A stretch of 64,000 nucleotides of DNA from JBGPTK01 sp963797765 (lineage in GTDB: Bacteria; Acidobacteriota; Terriglobia; Acidiferrales; UBA7541), in NCBI GenBank assembly GCA_963797765.1, contig CAWCQU010000007.1:310001-374000 (forward strand). The letters are read 5' to 3'. Positions 17,513 to 26,142 of the stretch are shown here, in pieces. Made by a program: the position numbers and the translations under genes. Numbering within the stretch: the first letter of the stretch is position 1; each line of letters opens with the position of its first letter. The notes beneath the pieces were generated by a model. It was not told the origin of the DNA, ran no database searches, and was given only the letters and a program-made list of their open reading frames with translations.

Positions 17513-19325
17513 CGGGACAAACGGGCGGCTGAGCACGTGGATTCCCGCATCGCAAAAGCGAGCGGGGCTGCTTTTTATCGCGCTGCTCGTGCTTATGTGC
17601 CTGGGAATGAGTGCAGGCTGCCGCTCGGACATGCAGGTGCAGCCGAGATTGAACCCGCTCGCGCGCGATACCTTTTTCCCGGATAACCGTTCGGCGCGGC
17701 CCGTGATTCCGGACACGGTGGCGCGCGGCCATTTGCGCCTGGATGAACAGCTTTACACCGGCAAAGTGAACGGCGTGCTGGCGGATACATTTCCCTTCCC
17801 GATCACGCGGCAGGATTTGGAGCGCGGCCAGGAACGCTACAATATTTATTGCACGCCCTGCCACGGAATGGCGGGCGATGGGCAAGGAATGATCGTGCAG
17901 CGCGGGTTTTCGCCGCCTCCTTCGTATCACATCGACCGCCTGCGGAAAGTTCCGGTGGGTTATTTTTTCGATGTGATGACGAACGGATTCGGCAAAATGT
18001 TCAGCTATGCCTCGCGCGTGAGTCCCGAAGACCGCTGGCGAATCGCCGCCTACATCCGTGCGCTGCAATTGAGCCAGTGGGCGCCGGTGGATGACGTTCC
18101 GGACATCTGCGAAAAAGCAATTGGCGGAGAAAGCGCCATGAGGGCTGCGGAAACACTGGTGCCGCGGCTGGACCGCGTGCGGCGAATGGCGCTGATTGTG
18201 GGTGGCGTCGCTTTGGCGCTGTTCGTTTTGTCCGGGCTGCGCAATCCCACGCAGTTCTTTCGATCGTACTTGCTGGCTTATTTGTATTGGGTGGGAATTC
18301 CGCTGGGAAGCATTGCGATCTTGATGATGCATCACCTGGCGGGCGGCGGATGGGGCTACATTATCCGGCGTCCTCTTGAAGCTGCGGGCAGAACTTTTCC
18401 GGCGATGGCGATACTGTTCCTTCCGATGTTTTTCGGTTTGCCGCGACTTTATTTGTGGGCGCAACCGGCGGCAGTGGCCGCCGATCCCGCATTACAAGCG
18501 AAGCACTGGTATTTGTCGAGTCCGTTATTTGTTTTTCGCGCGGTTCTTTATTTTGTGTTGTGGTACGCGCTGGCTTATTTCTTGAGCAAGTGGTCGACGG
18601 AACAGGACCAGTCCGGCGATCCGCGATTGAGCAAGAAACTCGAAGGAATGAGCGGGCCGGGGCTGGTGATCTACGGATTAACGGTCACGTTCATGTCCAT
18701 CGATTGGGCGATGTCGCTTGAGCCGCGCTGGTTTTCAACAATTTACGGAATGCTGTTCATGGTGGTGCAGGCGCTTTCAGCGATGTCGTTTCTGATTGTG
18801 ATTCTGGCCTGGCTGGCGGATACCGAACCGCTCGCGGGCGCGGCCACGCCGAGCCGGTTTAACGACCTGGGGAATCTGACTCTGACGTTTGTAATGCTGT
18901 GGGCCTATCTTTCCTTTTCCCAGTTCCTGATTATCTGGGCGGGGAATCTGCAGCGTGAAATTCCCTGGTACACGGCAAGGGCGACTGGACACTGGGCGGG
19001 AATTGCATTGTTCCTGATTATTTTTCATTTTGCGGTTCCGTTCTTTCTGCTGCTGATGCGCGCCGTGAAGCGGAACGTACCCTATCTGGGAGTGATCGCG
19101 ATCATTCTACTGGTGGCGAGCCTGGTGGACGTATTCTGGCTGGTGACGCCCGCGTTCAGTCAGGATGGGCCGCACCCGCGTTGGATGGATTTGTTGGCCA
19201 CATTTGGGATTGGCGGGATTTGGGTGGCTGCATACCTGACGCAATTGAAGGCAAGACCGTTATTGCCACTGCACGATCCGCAGTATGAACAAGTGGCGGA
19301 GGGAGCGCTGGACCATGGACACTGA
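17481..19325 (+). CDS. actE/actF: Alternative complex III subunits E and F, apparent fusion of monohaem cytochrome c and membrane subunit
   Basis: One frame encodes two usual subunits. Residues 1-215 are ActE: a lipoprotein signal (CLGMSAGCRSD) and a cytochrome c domain with CTPCHGMAGDG near residue 124. Residues from about 220 are ActF: a ten-helix NrfD-like protein (PRLDRVRRMALIVGGVALALFVLSG ... LLATFGIGGIWVAAYL). At the join, ATG 18138 has GGCGGAG eight bases before it, and TGA 18139 in the +1 frame would end ActE as KKQLAEKAP. This is exactly an ATGA overlap, so the fusion is probably produced by one extra base near 18100-18115. Separate genes 17481-18141 and 18138-19325 are the likely natural state. 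Confidence 0.85.
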   Translation: MRARLPKLIPSGTNGRLSTWIPASQKRAGLLFIALLVLMCLGMSAGCRSDMQVQPRLNPLARDTFFPDNRSARPVIPDTVARGHLRLDEQLYTGKVNGVLADTFPFPITRQDLERGQERYNIYCTPCHGMAGDGQGMIVQRGFSPPPSYHIDRLRKVPVGYFFDVMTNGFGKMFSYASRVSPEDRWRIAAYIRALQLSQWAPVDDVPDICEKAIGGESAMRAAETLVPRLDRVRRMALIVGGVALALFVLSGLRNPTQFFRSYLLAYLYWVGIPLGSIAILMMHHLAGGGWGYIIRRPLEAAGRTFPAMAILFLPMFFGLPRLYLWAQPAAVAADPALQAKHWYLSSPLFVFRAVLYFVLWYALAYFLSKWSTEQDQSGDPRLSKKLEGMSGPGLVIYGLTVTFMSIDWAMSLEPRWFSTIYGMLFMVVQALSAMSFLIVILAWLADTEPLAGAATPSRFNDLGNLTLTFVMLWAYLSFSQFLIIWAGNLQREIPWYTARATGHWAGIALFLIIFHFAVPFFLLLMRAVKRNVPYLGVIAIILLVASLVDVFWLVTPAFSQDGPHPRWMDLLATFGIGGIWVAAYLTQLKARPLLPLHDPQYEQVAEGALDHGH

Positions 19326-19746
19326 GAAGCCAGTCCAGGATATTGCGCCGGGACCGGGTTACGAAACGAGCGACGCGAACCCCCTCAGCCTGCTGTTATT
19401 CGGATTGGGAATGTTCGCGATCATCGGAGTGGTGCTGCTGATTGCGTATGGAGTATTTGAGCATTTTGCGGAATCGCAGTCGCTGGGAGCGCCCGCTTCG
19501 CCTTTTGCGAACGCCTCGCAGATACCACCCGCGCCGCGTTTGCAAACAGAACCGAAGCTCGATCTAGAGCATTTGCGGGCACGAGAGGATCAGTTGCTGC
19601 ATACATACGAGTGGGTGGACCCAAATGCGGGTATCGTGCGGATTCCCATTGATCGAGCCATGGAATTAATATTGCAGAAGGGATTGCCAGTGCGGCGGCA
19701 AGCGATGGAAGAAAGAACGCCCGCGGCGGAGCCGGCGAAGAATTAA
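19315..19746 (+). CDS. Small conserved membrane protein of the act-cox operon, unknown function
   Basis: A 143-residue protein with one membrane helix at about 24-44 (LSLLLFGLGMFAIIGVVLLIAYGVF), an alanine/proline-rich linker, and a C-terminal conserved-looking region KLDLEHLRAREDQLLHTYEW followed by VDPNAGIVRIPIDRAMELIL. The start ATG 19315 overlaps the end of actF by 11 bases and has GGCGGAGGGAG upstream; the open frame extends to 19285 inside actF, which is less likely. No cofactor-binding motif is seen. The position between actF and SCO suggests an accessory or assembly role in the oxidase/ACIII supercomplex (inference). Confidence 0.8.
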   Translation: MDTEKPVQDIAPGPGYETSDANPLSLLLFGLGMFAIIGVVLLIAYGVFEHFAESQSLGAPASPFANASQIPPAPRLQTEPKLDLEHLRAREDQLLHTYEWVDPNAGIVRIPIDRAMELILQKGLPVRRQAMEERTPAAEPAKN

Positions 19747-19787
19747 TTGAAACTGAAGAATCATTGGATCTTGGTGAGAACCGGGAA

Positions 19788-20684
19788 ATGACGATGGGGC
19801 AGCTCAGGTCTTATTCGAAGGCGCTACTGCGGTTCGGGCTGGCATTGCTGATGGCCGGCATGCTGACGGCCGCGAACAGCGCTCAGCAACCGCCTGCCAA
19901 GCCGGGCGGCGCGCAATCTCAAACGAATGCACAAGCGTTGCTCTCGCAAGTGGGGATCGATCAAAAGTTGAATCAACAGATTCCGCTCGATCTGAACTTT
20001 CGCGATGAACAGGGCAAAACCGTAAAACTGGGGGAGTACTTTGGCGAAAAGCCAGTGATACTTTCGCTGGTCTATTACCAGTGCCCGATGCTTTGCACGC
20101 AAGTGCTGAATGCCGTGGAGCGAGGATTGACGAACGTAACGCTCGACATTGGCAAGCAGTTCCAGGTTGTGACGGTGAGCATCGATCCGCGGGAAACGCC
20201 TGAGCTGGCTCGCACGAAAAAGAATATGTACGTGGGACTTTATGGCCGGGCGGGTGCGGGCGAGGGCTGGCATTTCCTGACCGGCGACGAAGCAGCCATC
20301 CAGCAGTTGGCCAAGGCTGTGGGATTTCGCTACGCGTACGATCCACAATCGGGACAATTTGCGCATGCCAGCGGGATCATGTTGTTGACGCCGGAGGGAA
20401 AGATCTCGCGCTATTTTTACGGAGTTCAGTATCCATCACGCGATCTGCGGTTGGGATTGGTGGAGGCGTCGGAAGGAAAAATTGGCACGCCTGTGGATCA
20501 AGTGCTGCTGTATTGCTTCCATTACGATCCGGCTACGGGGAAATATGGGATGGTGATCCAAAACGTGATTCGACTGGCGGGAGTGCTGACGGTGCTGATT
20601 ATTGGGATGATGGTTTTTGTGTTGTCGCGGCGGGACCGCGTGGGCGGGCACGGAGAATTGAGCGAGAAGCCGGTGCGCGGTTGA
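19788..20684 (+). CDS. SCO-family copper chaperone/thiol protein for CuA assembly
   Basis: An exported thioredoxin-fold SCO1/SenC protein. The copper motif CPMLC is at about residues 99-103, with the partner His expected in the distal FAHASGIMLL region. An N-terminal signal-anchor (LLRFGLALLMAGMLTAANSA) and a C-terminal membrane helix (VIRLAGVLTVLIIGMMVFVLS) are present; the extra C-terminal helix is common in the versions found next to coxB. Start at ATG 19788; ATG 19794 is nearly as good and the frame runs back to TTG 19764. Lying directly before coxB, it should deliver copper to the CuA site of subunit II. Confidence 0.92.
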   Translation: MTMGQLRSYSKALLRFGLALLMAGMLTAANSAQQPPAKPGGAQSQTNAQALLSQVGIDQKLNQQIPLDLNFRDEQGKTVKLGEYFGEKPVILSLVYYQCPMLCTQVLNAVERGLTNVTLDIGKQFQVVTVSIDPRETPELARTKKNMYVGLYGRAGAGEGWHFLTGDEAAIQQLAKAVGFRYAYDPQSGQFAHASGIMLLTPEGKISRYFYGVQYPSRDLRLGLVEASEGKIGTPVDQVLLYCFHYDPATGKYGMVIQNVIRLAGVLTVLIIGMMVFVLSRRDRVGGHGELSEKPVRG

Positions 20685-20752
20685 GATCGGGAAATCAAGA
20701 AACAAAGAAAGAGGGCGGGCCTAAGGGCCGCCGCCTGACACGAAACCCAACG

Positions 20753-21703
20753 ATGTTGATTAATCTTCCATTTCAGCCTGACCAGGCATCCACGATCGCC
20801 GAGGGCGTGGACCGGCTTTATATTTTCCTGACGATTCTCACGTTGTTTTTTACAGCGATTATCTTTGCGACGATTTTTTATTTTGCGGTGAAGTACCGGC
20901 GCCGTTCCGAGGACGAACGTCCGCCAGAAATCGAAGGCTCGCTTCCGCTGGAACTCACCTGGACGGTGATTCCGACCTTGCTGACCGTGGTGATCTTTGC
21001 CTGGTCTTCGAGTCTTTATTTCCAGAATGCCAGACCGCCGCGGGCTTCTTCGGAAATTTTCGTCGTGGGCAAACAATGGATGTGGCACCTGCAACATCCG
21101 GAAGGCCCCCGCGAAATCAATGAACTTCATGTGCCAGTGGGGGTTCCGATCCAATTGACGATGACGTCGGAAGATGTGATACACGATTTCTTTATTCCTG
21201 CGTTCCGGATCAAAAAGGACGCGCTACCCGGGCGGTATTCCTCCATCTGGTTTGAAGCCACGAAGACCGGCACGTATCACTTTTTTTGCGCGCAATATTG
21301 CGGCGCCGAACATGCGGGCATGATTGGCTGGGTTTACGTGATGTCGCCGACGGATTACGCGCAATGGCTGGCCAATAATTCCAGCGGAGAGACGATGGAA
21401 GCAGCGGGAAGGCGGCTGTTTAATCAAGTGGGCTGCAACGGCTGCCACGGAGAAAACAGCAATGCCACCGGGCCATCGCTGAACGGCCTCTATGGGCAGT
21501 CCGTGAAGCTGGCGGACGGGCGGACCGTCACGGTGAACGAGGAATACATTCGCGGCAGCATTTTGACGCCAGCCAAGCAGCGGGCGGCGGGCTACCCGGC
21601 GATCATGCCTACGTTTCAAGGACAAGTGAACGAGGAACAAATCCTGCAATTGATCGCCTATATCAAGTCTCTCGGGCCGGAAGAGGGGACAGTGAAACAA
21701 TGA
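20753..21703 (+). CDS. coxB: Cytochrome c oxidase subunit II with fused cytochrome c (caa3 type)
   Basis: Two N-terminal membrane helices, a CuA cupredoxin domain and a C-terminal cytochrome c domain in 316 residues. CuA ligands are seen in CAQYCGAEHAGM near residues 180-191 with the upstream His of DVIHDFFIPAFRIK and the Met. The haem site CNGCH is near residue 228. The start is ATG 20753 (MLINLPFQPD); the frame is open to 20513, over the SCO gene, but that extension is not conserved-like. A short GC-rich hairpin lies upstream near 20712-20734. The stop overlaps coxA as ATGA. Confidence 0.95.
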   Translation: MLINLPFQPDQASTIAEGVDRLYIFLTILTLFFTAIIFATIFYFAVKYRRRSEDERPPEIEGSLPLELTWTVIPTLLTVVIFAWSSSLYFQNARPPRASSEIFVVGKQWMWHLQHPEGPREINELHVPVGVPIQLTMTSEDVIHDFFIPAFRIKKDALPGRYSSIWFEATKTGTYHFFCAQYCGAEHAGMIGWVYVMSPTDYAQWLANNSSGETMEAAGRRLFNQVGCNGCHGENSNATGPSLNGLYGQSVKLADGRTVTVNEEYIRGSILTPAKQRAAGYPAIMPTFQGQVNEEQILQLIAYIKSLGPEEGTVKQ

Positions 21704-23328
21704 GCGCCACACTTGCCGAAGTTCCCATCGAGTCTCGCGTTCATTATTTGAACGCGGGCTACGGGATCCGATCGTGGCTCCTGACCACGGACCACAAACG
21801 CATCGCACTGCTATACCTGGCGTCCATCACTTTCATGTTTTTCATCGGCGGAGCAGCGGCCGTGCTGATCCGGCTGCATCTGGTGGAACCGCAAGGCGCG
21901 CTGGTCCAGCCGGAAACGTACAACAAGCTTTTCACCATGCACGGAGTGGTGATGATTTTCTTTTTCCTGATTCCGGCAATCCCAGCGGTCCTGGGAAATT
22001 TCCTGGTTCCACTGATGATCGGGGCGCGCGACCTGGCGTTCCCGCGGCTCAACTTGCTGAGCTGGTACATTTATGTTGTCGGGGCGCTGTTCACTCTGAC
22101 GGCCCTGCTTACGGGAGGCGTGGATACCGGCTGGACGTTTTACACTCCTTACAGCAGCACTTATTCGAACTCGAACGTGATCTTAGTGGGACTCGGGGCA
22201 TTCATCACGGGATTTTCGTCGATCCTGACGGGATTGAATTTCATTGTGACGATTCACAAGATGCGGGCGCCGGGACTTACCTGGTTCCGGATGCCATTAT
22301 TTCTTTGGTCGATGTATGCCACCAGCATCATTTTCCTGCTGGGGACTCCGGTGATCGCGATTACGCTTGCGCTGCTGGCGCTGGAGCGGTTGCTTCATGT
22401 GGGGATCTTCGACCCGAAACTGGGCGGCGATCCGCTTCTGTTTCAGCATTTGTTCTGGTTCTATTCGCACCCGGCCGTCTACATCATGATTTTGCCCGCG
22501 CTGGGAGTGATGAGCGAACTGATCAGCTGCTTTTCGCGAAAGAGAATCTTTGGATACAGCTTCGTGGGATTTTCGAGCATGGCGATCGCGGCGCTCAGTT
22601 TTCTGGTGTGGGGCCACCACATGTTTGTCACCGGCCAATCCGTGTATGCGGGGCTGGTATTTTCCGCGCTCAGCTTTCTGGTGGCAATTCCCTCGGCCGT
22701 GAAAGTGTTCAACTGGACGGCGACGCTCTACAAAGGTTCGATCTCCTATGACGCACCTATGCTCTATGCCTTGGGCTTCATCGGACTTTTTACAATGGGC
22801 GGGCTGACGGGATTGTTTCTGGCATCCCTGGCTACCGACGTACACCTAAACGGAACGTACTTCATCGTGGCTCACTTCCACTACATCATGGTGGGCGGAA
22901 CGATCATGGCTTATTTAGGTGGCTTGCATTTCTGGTGGCCAAAGATCAGCGGCCGATTATATCCCGATGGCTGGGCGCGATTCGCGGCGTTGATTATTTT
23001 CGTGGGATTTAACCTCACTTTTTTCCCGCAATTCATGCTCGGCTATTTGGGGATGCCGCGACGTTATGCCGTGTACCCGCCTGAATTCCAGGTGCTGAAC
23101 GTCATGTCGTCGGCGGGCGCGTCGATTCTGGGTGTGGGCTATCTGATCCCGTTGATTTATTTTATTTGGTCTTTGCGGTACGGACCGCCGGCTGGGCCGA
23201 ATCCTTGGAAAGCGAAAGGCCTGGAATGGCAGACTCCGTCGCCGCCGCCGACGGAAAACTTTGAGGAAATTCCTGTGGTAACTGAAGAGGCGTACGCCTA
23301 CGCAGCCGAGGAGAAACACGGTGGCTGA
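21700..23328 (+). CDS. coxA: Cytochrome c oxidase subunit I, A2-type haem-copper oxidase
   Basis: The 12-helix catalytic subunit, 542 residues, with haem a, haem a3 and CuB. Ligand motifs: TMHGVVMIFFFLIP (low-spin haem His), YSHPAVYIMILP at 255-266 (CuB His), WGHHMFVTG (two CuB His), and HFHYIMVGG (haem a3 and a His). The D-channel glutamate of A1 oxidases (HPEVY) is replaced by Ala, and YS precede the His; this YSHPxVY form marks A2-type enzymes such as that of Rhodothermus. Start overlaps coxB by four bases. Confidence 0.96.
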   Translation: MSATLAEVPIESRVHYLNAGYGIRSWLLTTDHKRIALLYLASITFMFFIGGAAAVLIRLHLVEPQGALVQPETYNKLFTMHGVVMIFFFLIPAIPAVLGNFLVPLMIGARDLAFPRLNLLSWYIYVVGALFTLTALLTGGVDTGWTFYTPYSSTYSNSNVILVGLGAFITGFSSILTGLNFIVTIHKMRAPGLTWFRMPLFLWSMYATSIIFLLGTPVIAITLALLALERLLHVGIFDPKLGGDPLLFQHLFWFYSHPAVYIMILPALGVMSELISCFSRKRIFGYSFVGFSSMAIAALSFLVWGHHMFVTGQSVYAGLVFSALSFLVAIPSAVKVFNWTATLYKGSISYDAPMLYALGFIGLFTMGGLTGLFLASLATDVHLNGTYFIVAHFHYIMVGGTIMAYLGGLHFWWPKISGRLYPDGWARFAALIIFVGFNLTFFPQFMLGYLGMPRRYAVYPPEFQVLNVMSSAGASILGVGYLIPLIYFIWSLRYGPPAGPNPWKAKGLEWQTPSPPPTENFEEIPVVTEEAYAYAAEEKHGG

Positions 23329-24013
23329 ATCGCAGGCCGTGCACGCGGCGCACGCGCATCAATTCGAGGACTTGGACCAGCAGCACGATGTTGGCACGCT
23401 AGGGATGTGGGCGTTCCTCGCCACGGAAATCATGTTCTTTGGCGGCTTGTTCGCAGGATATACGGTTTATCGCTACATGTATCTGCCTTCGTTTGAGGCG
23501 GGAAGCAGACTACTGGACATCAAGCTGGGCGCGATCAACACAGCGGTCCTGCTGGGAAGCAGTTTGACGATGGCGCTGGCGGTGCGCGCGGCGCAGACAA
23601 ATAAACGAAAGGCACTGGCGACCTTTTTAGTGCTGACGATGATTCTGGGCGGCGTGTTCCTGGGAATCAAATTCGTGGAATATTCGCACAAGTGGGAGCA
23701 CCACCTGGTTCCCGGGCTGCACTGGGCGCCGGATGCGGAAGAAGTGGCGCAGATTCAGGCGCTGAAGCCGGGCGCGGCAGTGCCGCAAGTGGAGCTTTAT
23801 TTGTGCTTCTATTTTTTCATGACGGGGATGCACGCGCTGCACATGATCATCGGATTCGGAATAATGACGGTGATGCTGGTGCTCTCGCTGCGGGGCCGGT
23901 TTTCCTCGGAGTATTACGTGCCGATTGAAGTGACCGGGCTTTACTGGCACTTCGTGGATATTATTTGGATCTTTTTGTTTCCGCTGCTGTATTTGGTCGG
24001 AGGGCGCTACTGA
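23321..24013 (+). CDS. coxC: Cytochrome c oxidase subunit III
   Basis: A 230-residue protein with about five membrane helices, beginning LGMWAFLATEIMFFGGLFAGYTVYRYM. The hallmark LYLCFYFFMTGMHALHMIIGFG and the terminal EVTGLYWHFVDIIWIFLFPLLYLVG are clear. The GTG start overlaps the end of coxA by eight bases. It stabilises subunit I and may help proton uptake. Its stop overlaps coxD as TGATG. Confidence 0.95.
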   Translation: MAESQAVHAAHAHQFEDLDQQHDVGTLGMWAFLATEIMFFGGLFAGYTVYRYMYLPSFEAGSRLLDIKLGAINTAVLLGSSLTMALAVRAAQTNKRKALATFLVLTMILGGVFLGIKFVEYSHKWEHHLVPGLHWAPDAEEVAQIQALKPGAAVPQVELYLCFYFFMTGMHALHMIIGFGIMTVMLVLSLRGRFSSEYYVPIEVTGLYWHFVDIIWIFLFPLLYLVGGRY

Positions 24014-24396
24014 TGTCCGGACACGTGGCTTCTGTCAAAAGCTATGTTTTGATTTTCCTGGCGCTGCTGGCCCTGACCGCGCTGACGACGGGAGTCGCAT
24101 TCATCGACTTGGGGCCATTCAATACCGTGGTGGCCTTGGCGATTGCCGGCTTCAAAATGTTGTTGGTAGTCTTATTCTTCATGCATATTCTGTACAGCAG
24201 AAATCTAACCAAGATCGTAGCCGCCGCCGGCCTGTTGTGGCTGATGATTTTGCTGACGCTGACGATGAGCGACTTCGCGACGCGCGGATGGACTCCCGCG
24301 CCTTCCGGATGGAACTCCGGGGGAAAATCGATCTCCACACCTGTTCGGCCCAGCCCGGCGGCAACTGTTCCCACTCCGGTTAGAGAATCCCATTAG
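24013..24396 (+). CDS. coxD: Cytochrome c oxidase subunit IV (prokaryotic small type)
   Basis: A 127-residue protein with three membrane helices: VLIFLALLALTALTTGVAFI, TVVALAIAGFKMLLVVLFFMH and a third with LLWLMILLTLTMSDF. This matches the COX4-prokaryotic family (CyoD/CtaF-like). The ATG at 24013 overlaps the coxC stop; an upstream frame to 23965 lies in coxC and is rejected. The C-terminal tail is Pro/Thr/Ser-rich. Last gene of the act-cox operon. Confidence 0.9.
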   Translation: MSGHVASVKSYVLIFLALLALTALTTGVAFIDLGPFNTVVALAIAGFKMLLVVLFFMHILYSRNLTKIVAAAGLLWLMILLTLTMSDFATRGWTPAPSGWNSGGKSISTPVRPSPAATVPTPVRESH

Positions 24397-24500
24397 CGTC
24401 GAACCTCCGCACTTGGAACCGGGTTGGTTTTGCGGCTGCGGAGGCGCGAGCGCGGAACCCGGGGTCCGGACGCTGCATTGACGAAAACTCCGTAAGCCGC
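24397..24500. other. Convergent intergenic region after coxD
   Basis: Holds a near-palindrome GGAACCCGGGGTCC at about 24456-24469, which could act as a weak transcript end for the respiratory operon; no T run follows, so it is not called a terminator. No gene is seen. Confidence 0.4.
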
Positions 24501-24926
24501 TTAGGTTTCGATTTTCAAATCCATGATGATCTTGGCATTGAGCAGCCGGGAGATCGGGCAGCTTGTTTCGGCTGTGTGTGCCGCTTTTTCGACGGCCATT
24601 CGATCGGCATTGGGAACTTTAGCGGTGACTTGCAAGTGGCTTTCCGTCACGGTCCAACCTGGCGCGGTTTTCTCGAGTGTGACGCTTGCCGTGGTTTCGA
24701 TTTTCTCCGGAGTCAATCCTGCGCCGCTTAGCTGGCCGGAAAATGCCATGGTGAAGCAGCCGGCATGAGCAGCGGCGATAAGCTCTTCTGGATTTGTGCC
24801 TTTCACATCCTCAAAACGAGTGCTGAATGAATAAGGGGTGCTGGAGAGCACTCCACTGTCGGTGCTGATTGTGCCCTTGCCGTCTTTCAGGCCACCTTTC
24901 CAGATGGCGGAAGCATTGCGTTTCAT
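24501..24926 (-). CDS. OsmC-family peroxiredoxin-like protein
   Basis: A 141-residue cytoplasmic protein of the OsmC/Ohr superfamily, OsmC subgroup. It shows the conserved start NASAIWKGGLKDGKGTIST, the peroxidatic-type Cys in AAAHAGCFTMAFS and the second Cys in TSCPISRLLNAKI. These enzymes reduce organic hydroperoxides with thiols. Length and spacing of the two cysteines (about 65 residues) are normal. It is convergent with the respiratory operon and about 200 bases from the DHOD-like gene. Confidence 0.93.
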   Translation of the reverse strand: MKRNASAIWKGGLKDGKGTISTDSGVLSSTPYSFSTRFEDVKGTNPEELIAAAHAGCFTMAFSGQLSGAGLTPEKIETTASVTLEKTAPGWTVTESHLQVTAKVPNADRMAVEKAAHTAETSCPISRLLNAKIIMDLKIET

Positions 24927-25128
24927 GTTGATCTCCTGTTTCGGACTTGATCCGATACGACACTGAAGATTCCTTGCGCTGGATACGATACCACCGTAGC
25001 GGATGATTGTGCGATCCTGGCGAGCACAGAAAAGTCACGGAGTCTTGGCAAGGAGGGGCGGACCAAGAGGCAGAAGCCTACTCCGCAAGAGTTGCTAAGG
25101 GCCGGCGAAACGCCGCATCCGGAGTGAG

Positions 25129-26142
25129 CTATCGCGCGCTGCCCATGCGTAGCGAGTAAGAGCTGAGTACGCGCATGTAGTTGGAGCGCTCGAACGCCGC
25201 AGGATCAGGAACGGCGCGATGGCTCATGCTGCCGCGCATCTCGCGGATCGATTCATAGCCGTGTTCTTCCATCCATTCCAGGATTCCAGTGCGAACACTG
25301 GTCAAATGTTCAATTCCGTTTCGAAGAAGCGCGGAAGTCATCATCGTAATCGCTGCTCCCGCCATCACCGACTTCAGAACATCCATGGCAGAGTGCACGC
25401 CGCCCGTGATGGCAAGGTCCGCGTCGACGCGGCCGAAGATGATCGCTATCCAATGCAACCGGAGAAGTAGTTCATCCGGCCGGCTCAGGGAAAGAGTAGG
25501 CACCACATCCAAAACCTCAAGATCGAAATCGGGTTGGTAGAACCGATTGAACAGGACCAACGCACCCGCGCCGGCCAGATCGAGTTGTTTGGCCATGCTG
25601 GCCATGGACGTGAATGAACTGGAAAGCTTCACAGCCACGGGGATGTGGATGCTCTCCTTCACACGGCGCACGAGGTTGCAATAATCCCGCTCCACTTCGG
25701 CGCCCGAGCGGTCCGGATCGGTTGCAATCGCATAAATGTTCAGTTCGATCGCGTCCGCCCCCGCCTGCTCCATTAGCTTTGCATAGCGAATCCATCCGCC
25801 TTCCGTGACACCGTTCAGGCTGGCGATCACAGGGATGTCCACGCTGGATTTCGCCTGATGGATCAAATGGAGGTAGCCGTCGGGACCCGAATTGTAGGAG
25901 CTGAGATCCGGGAAATAGGAAAGAGATTCCCCGAAGGTATCGGCGCCGCGCGAGAGGTCTCCATTAAGCGTCTCCGCCTCCAGCGTCAATTGTTCCTCGA
26001 AGAGGGACGGCAACACGACGGCGGCGGCACCGTGATCTTCGAGACGCTTGATGCTCGAGAGCGACTCCGTGAGCGGGGAAGCGGATGCCACCAGCGGATT
26101 TTTCAATGCGAGGCCCAGATATTTCGTGGTGAGGTCGATCAT
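25129..26142 (-). CDS. Dihydroorotate-dehydrogenase-like flavoprotein, probably not a true PyrD
   Basis: A TIM-barrel flavoprotein of the DHODH class, 337 residues: begins IDLTTKYLGLALKNPLVASASPLTES and has the phosphate-binding loop LAITGGVHSAMD. In true class 1 enzymes the active-site segment reads ELNLSCPN with a catalytic Cys; here it is IELNIYAIATDPDRSG, without that Cys, so dihydroorotate oxidation is doubtful. This DHOD-like group is known as a frequent neighbour of nifJ-type pyruvate:ferredoxin oxidoreductase. It overlaps nifJ by four bases (ATGA), so the two are translationally coupled and may cooperate. Confidence 0.85.
   Translation of the reverse strand: MIDLTTKYLGLALKNPLVASASPLTESLSSIKRLEDHGAAAVVLPSLFEEQLTLEAETLNGDLSRGADTFGESLSYFPDLSSYNSGPDGYLHLIHQAKSSVDIPVIASLNGVTEGGWIRYAKLMEQAGADAIELNIYAIATDPDRSGAEVERDYCNLVRRVKESIHIPVAVKLSSSFTSMASMAKQLDLAGAGALVLFNRFYQPDFDLEVLDVVPTLSLSRPDELLLRLHWIAIIFGRVDADLAITGGVHSAMDVLKSVMAGAAITMMTSALLRNGIEHLTSVRTGILEWMEEHGYESIREMRGSMSHRAVPDPAAFERSNYMRVLSSYSLRMGSAR

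Noticed and set aside
17442..18464. 340-codon minus-strand frame opposite actE/actF
   Set aside because: Arg/His/Gln-rich shadow of a GC-skewed gene; the plus strand has haem and membrane motifs.
20513..20752. N-terminal extension of coxB
   Set aside because: Overlaps the SCO gene in another frame and is not membrane-protein-like; the ATG at 20753 starts the normal first helix.
24456..24469. GGAACCCGGGGTCC near-palindrome as a terminator
   Set aside because: No T tract and only a GC-rich short palindrome; left as a note.
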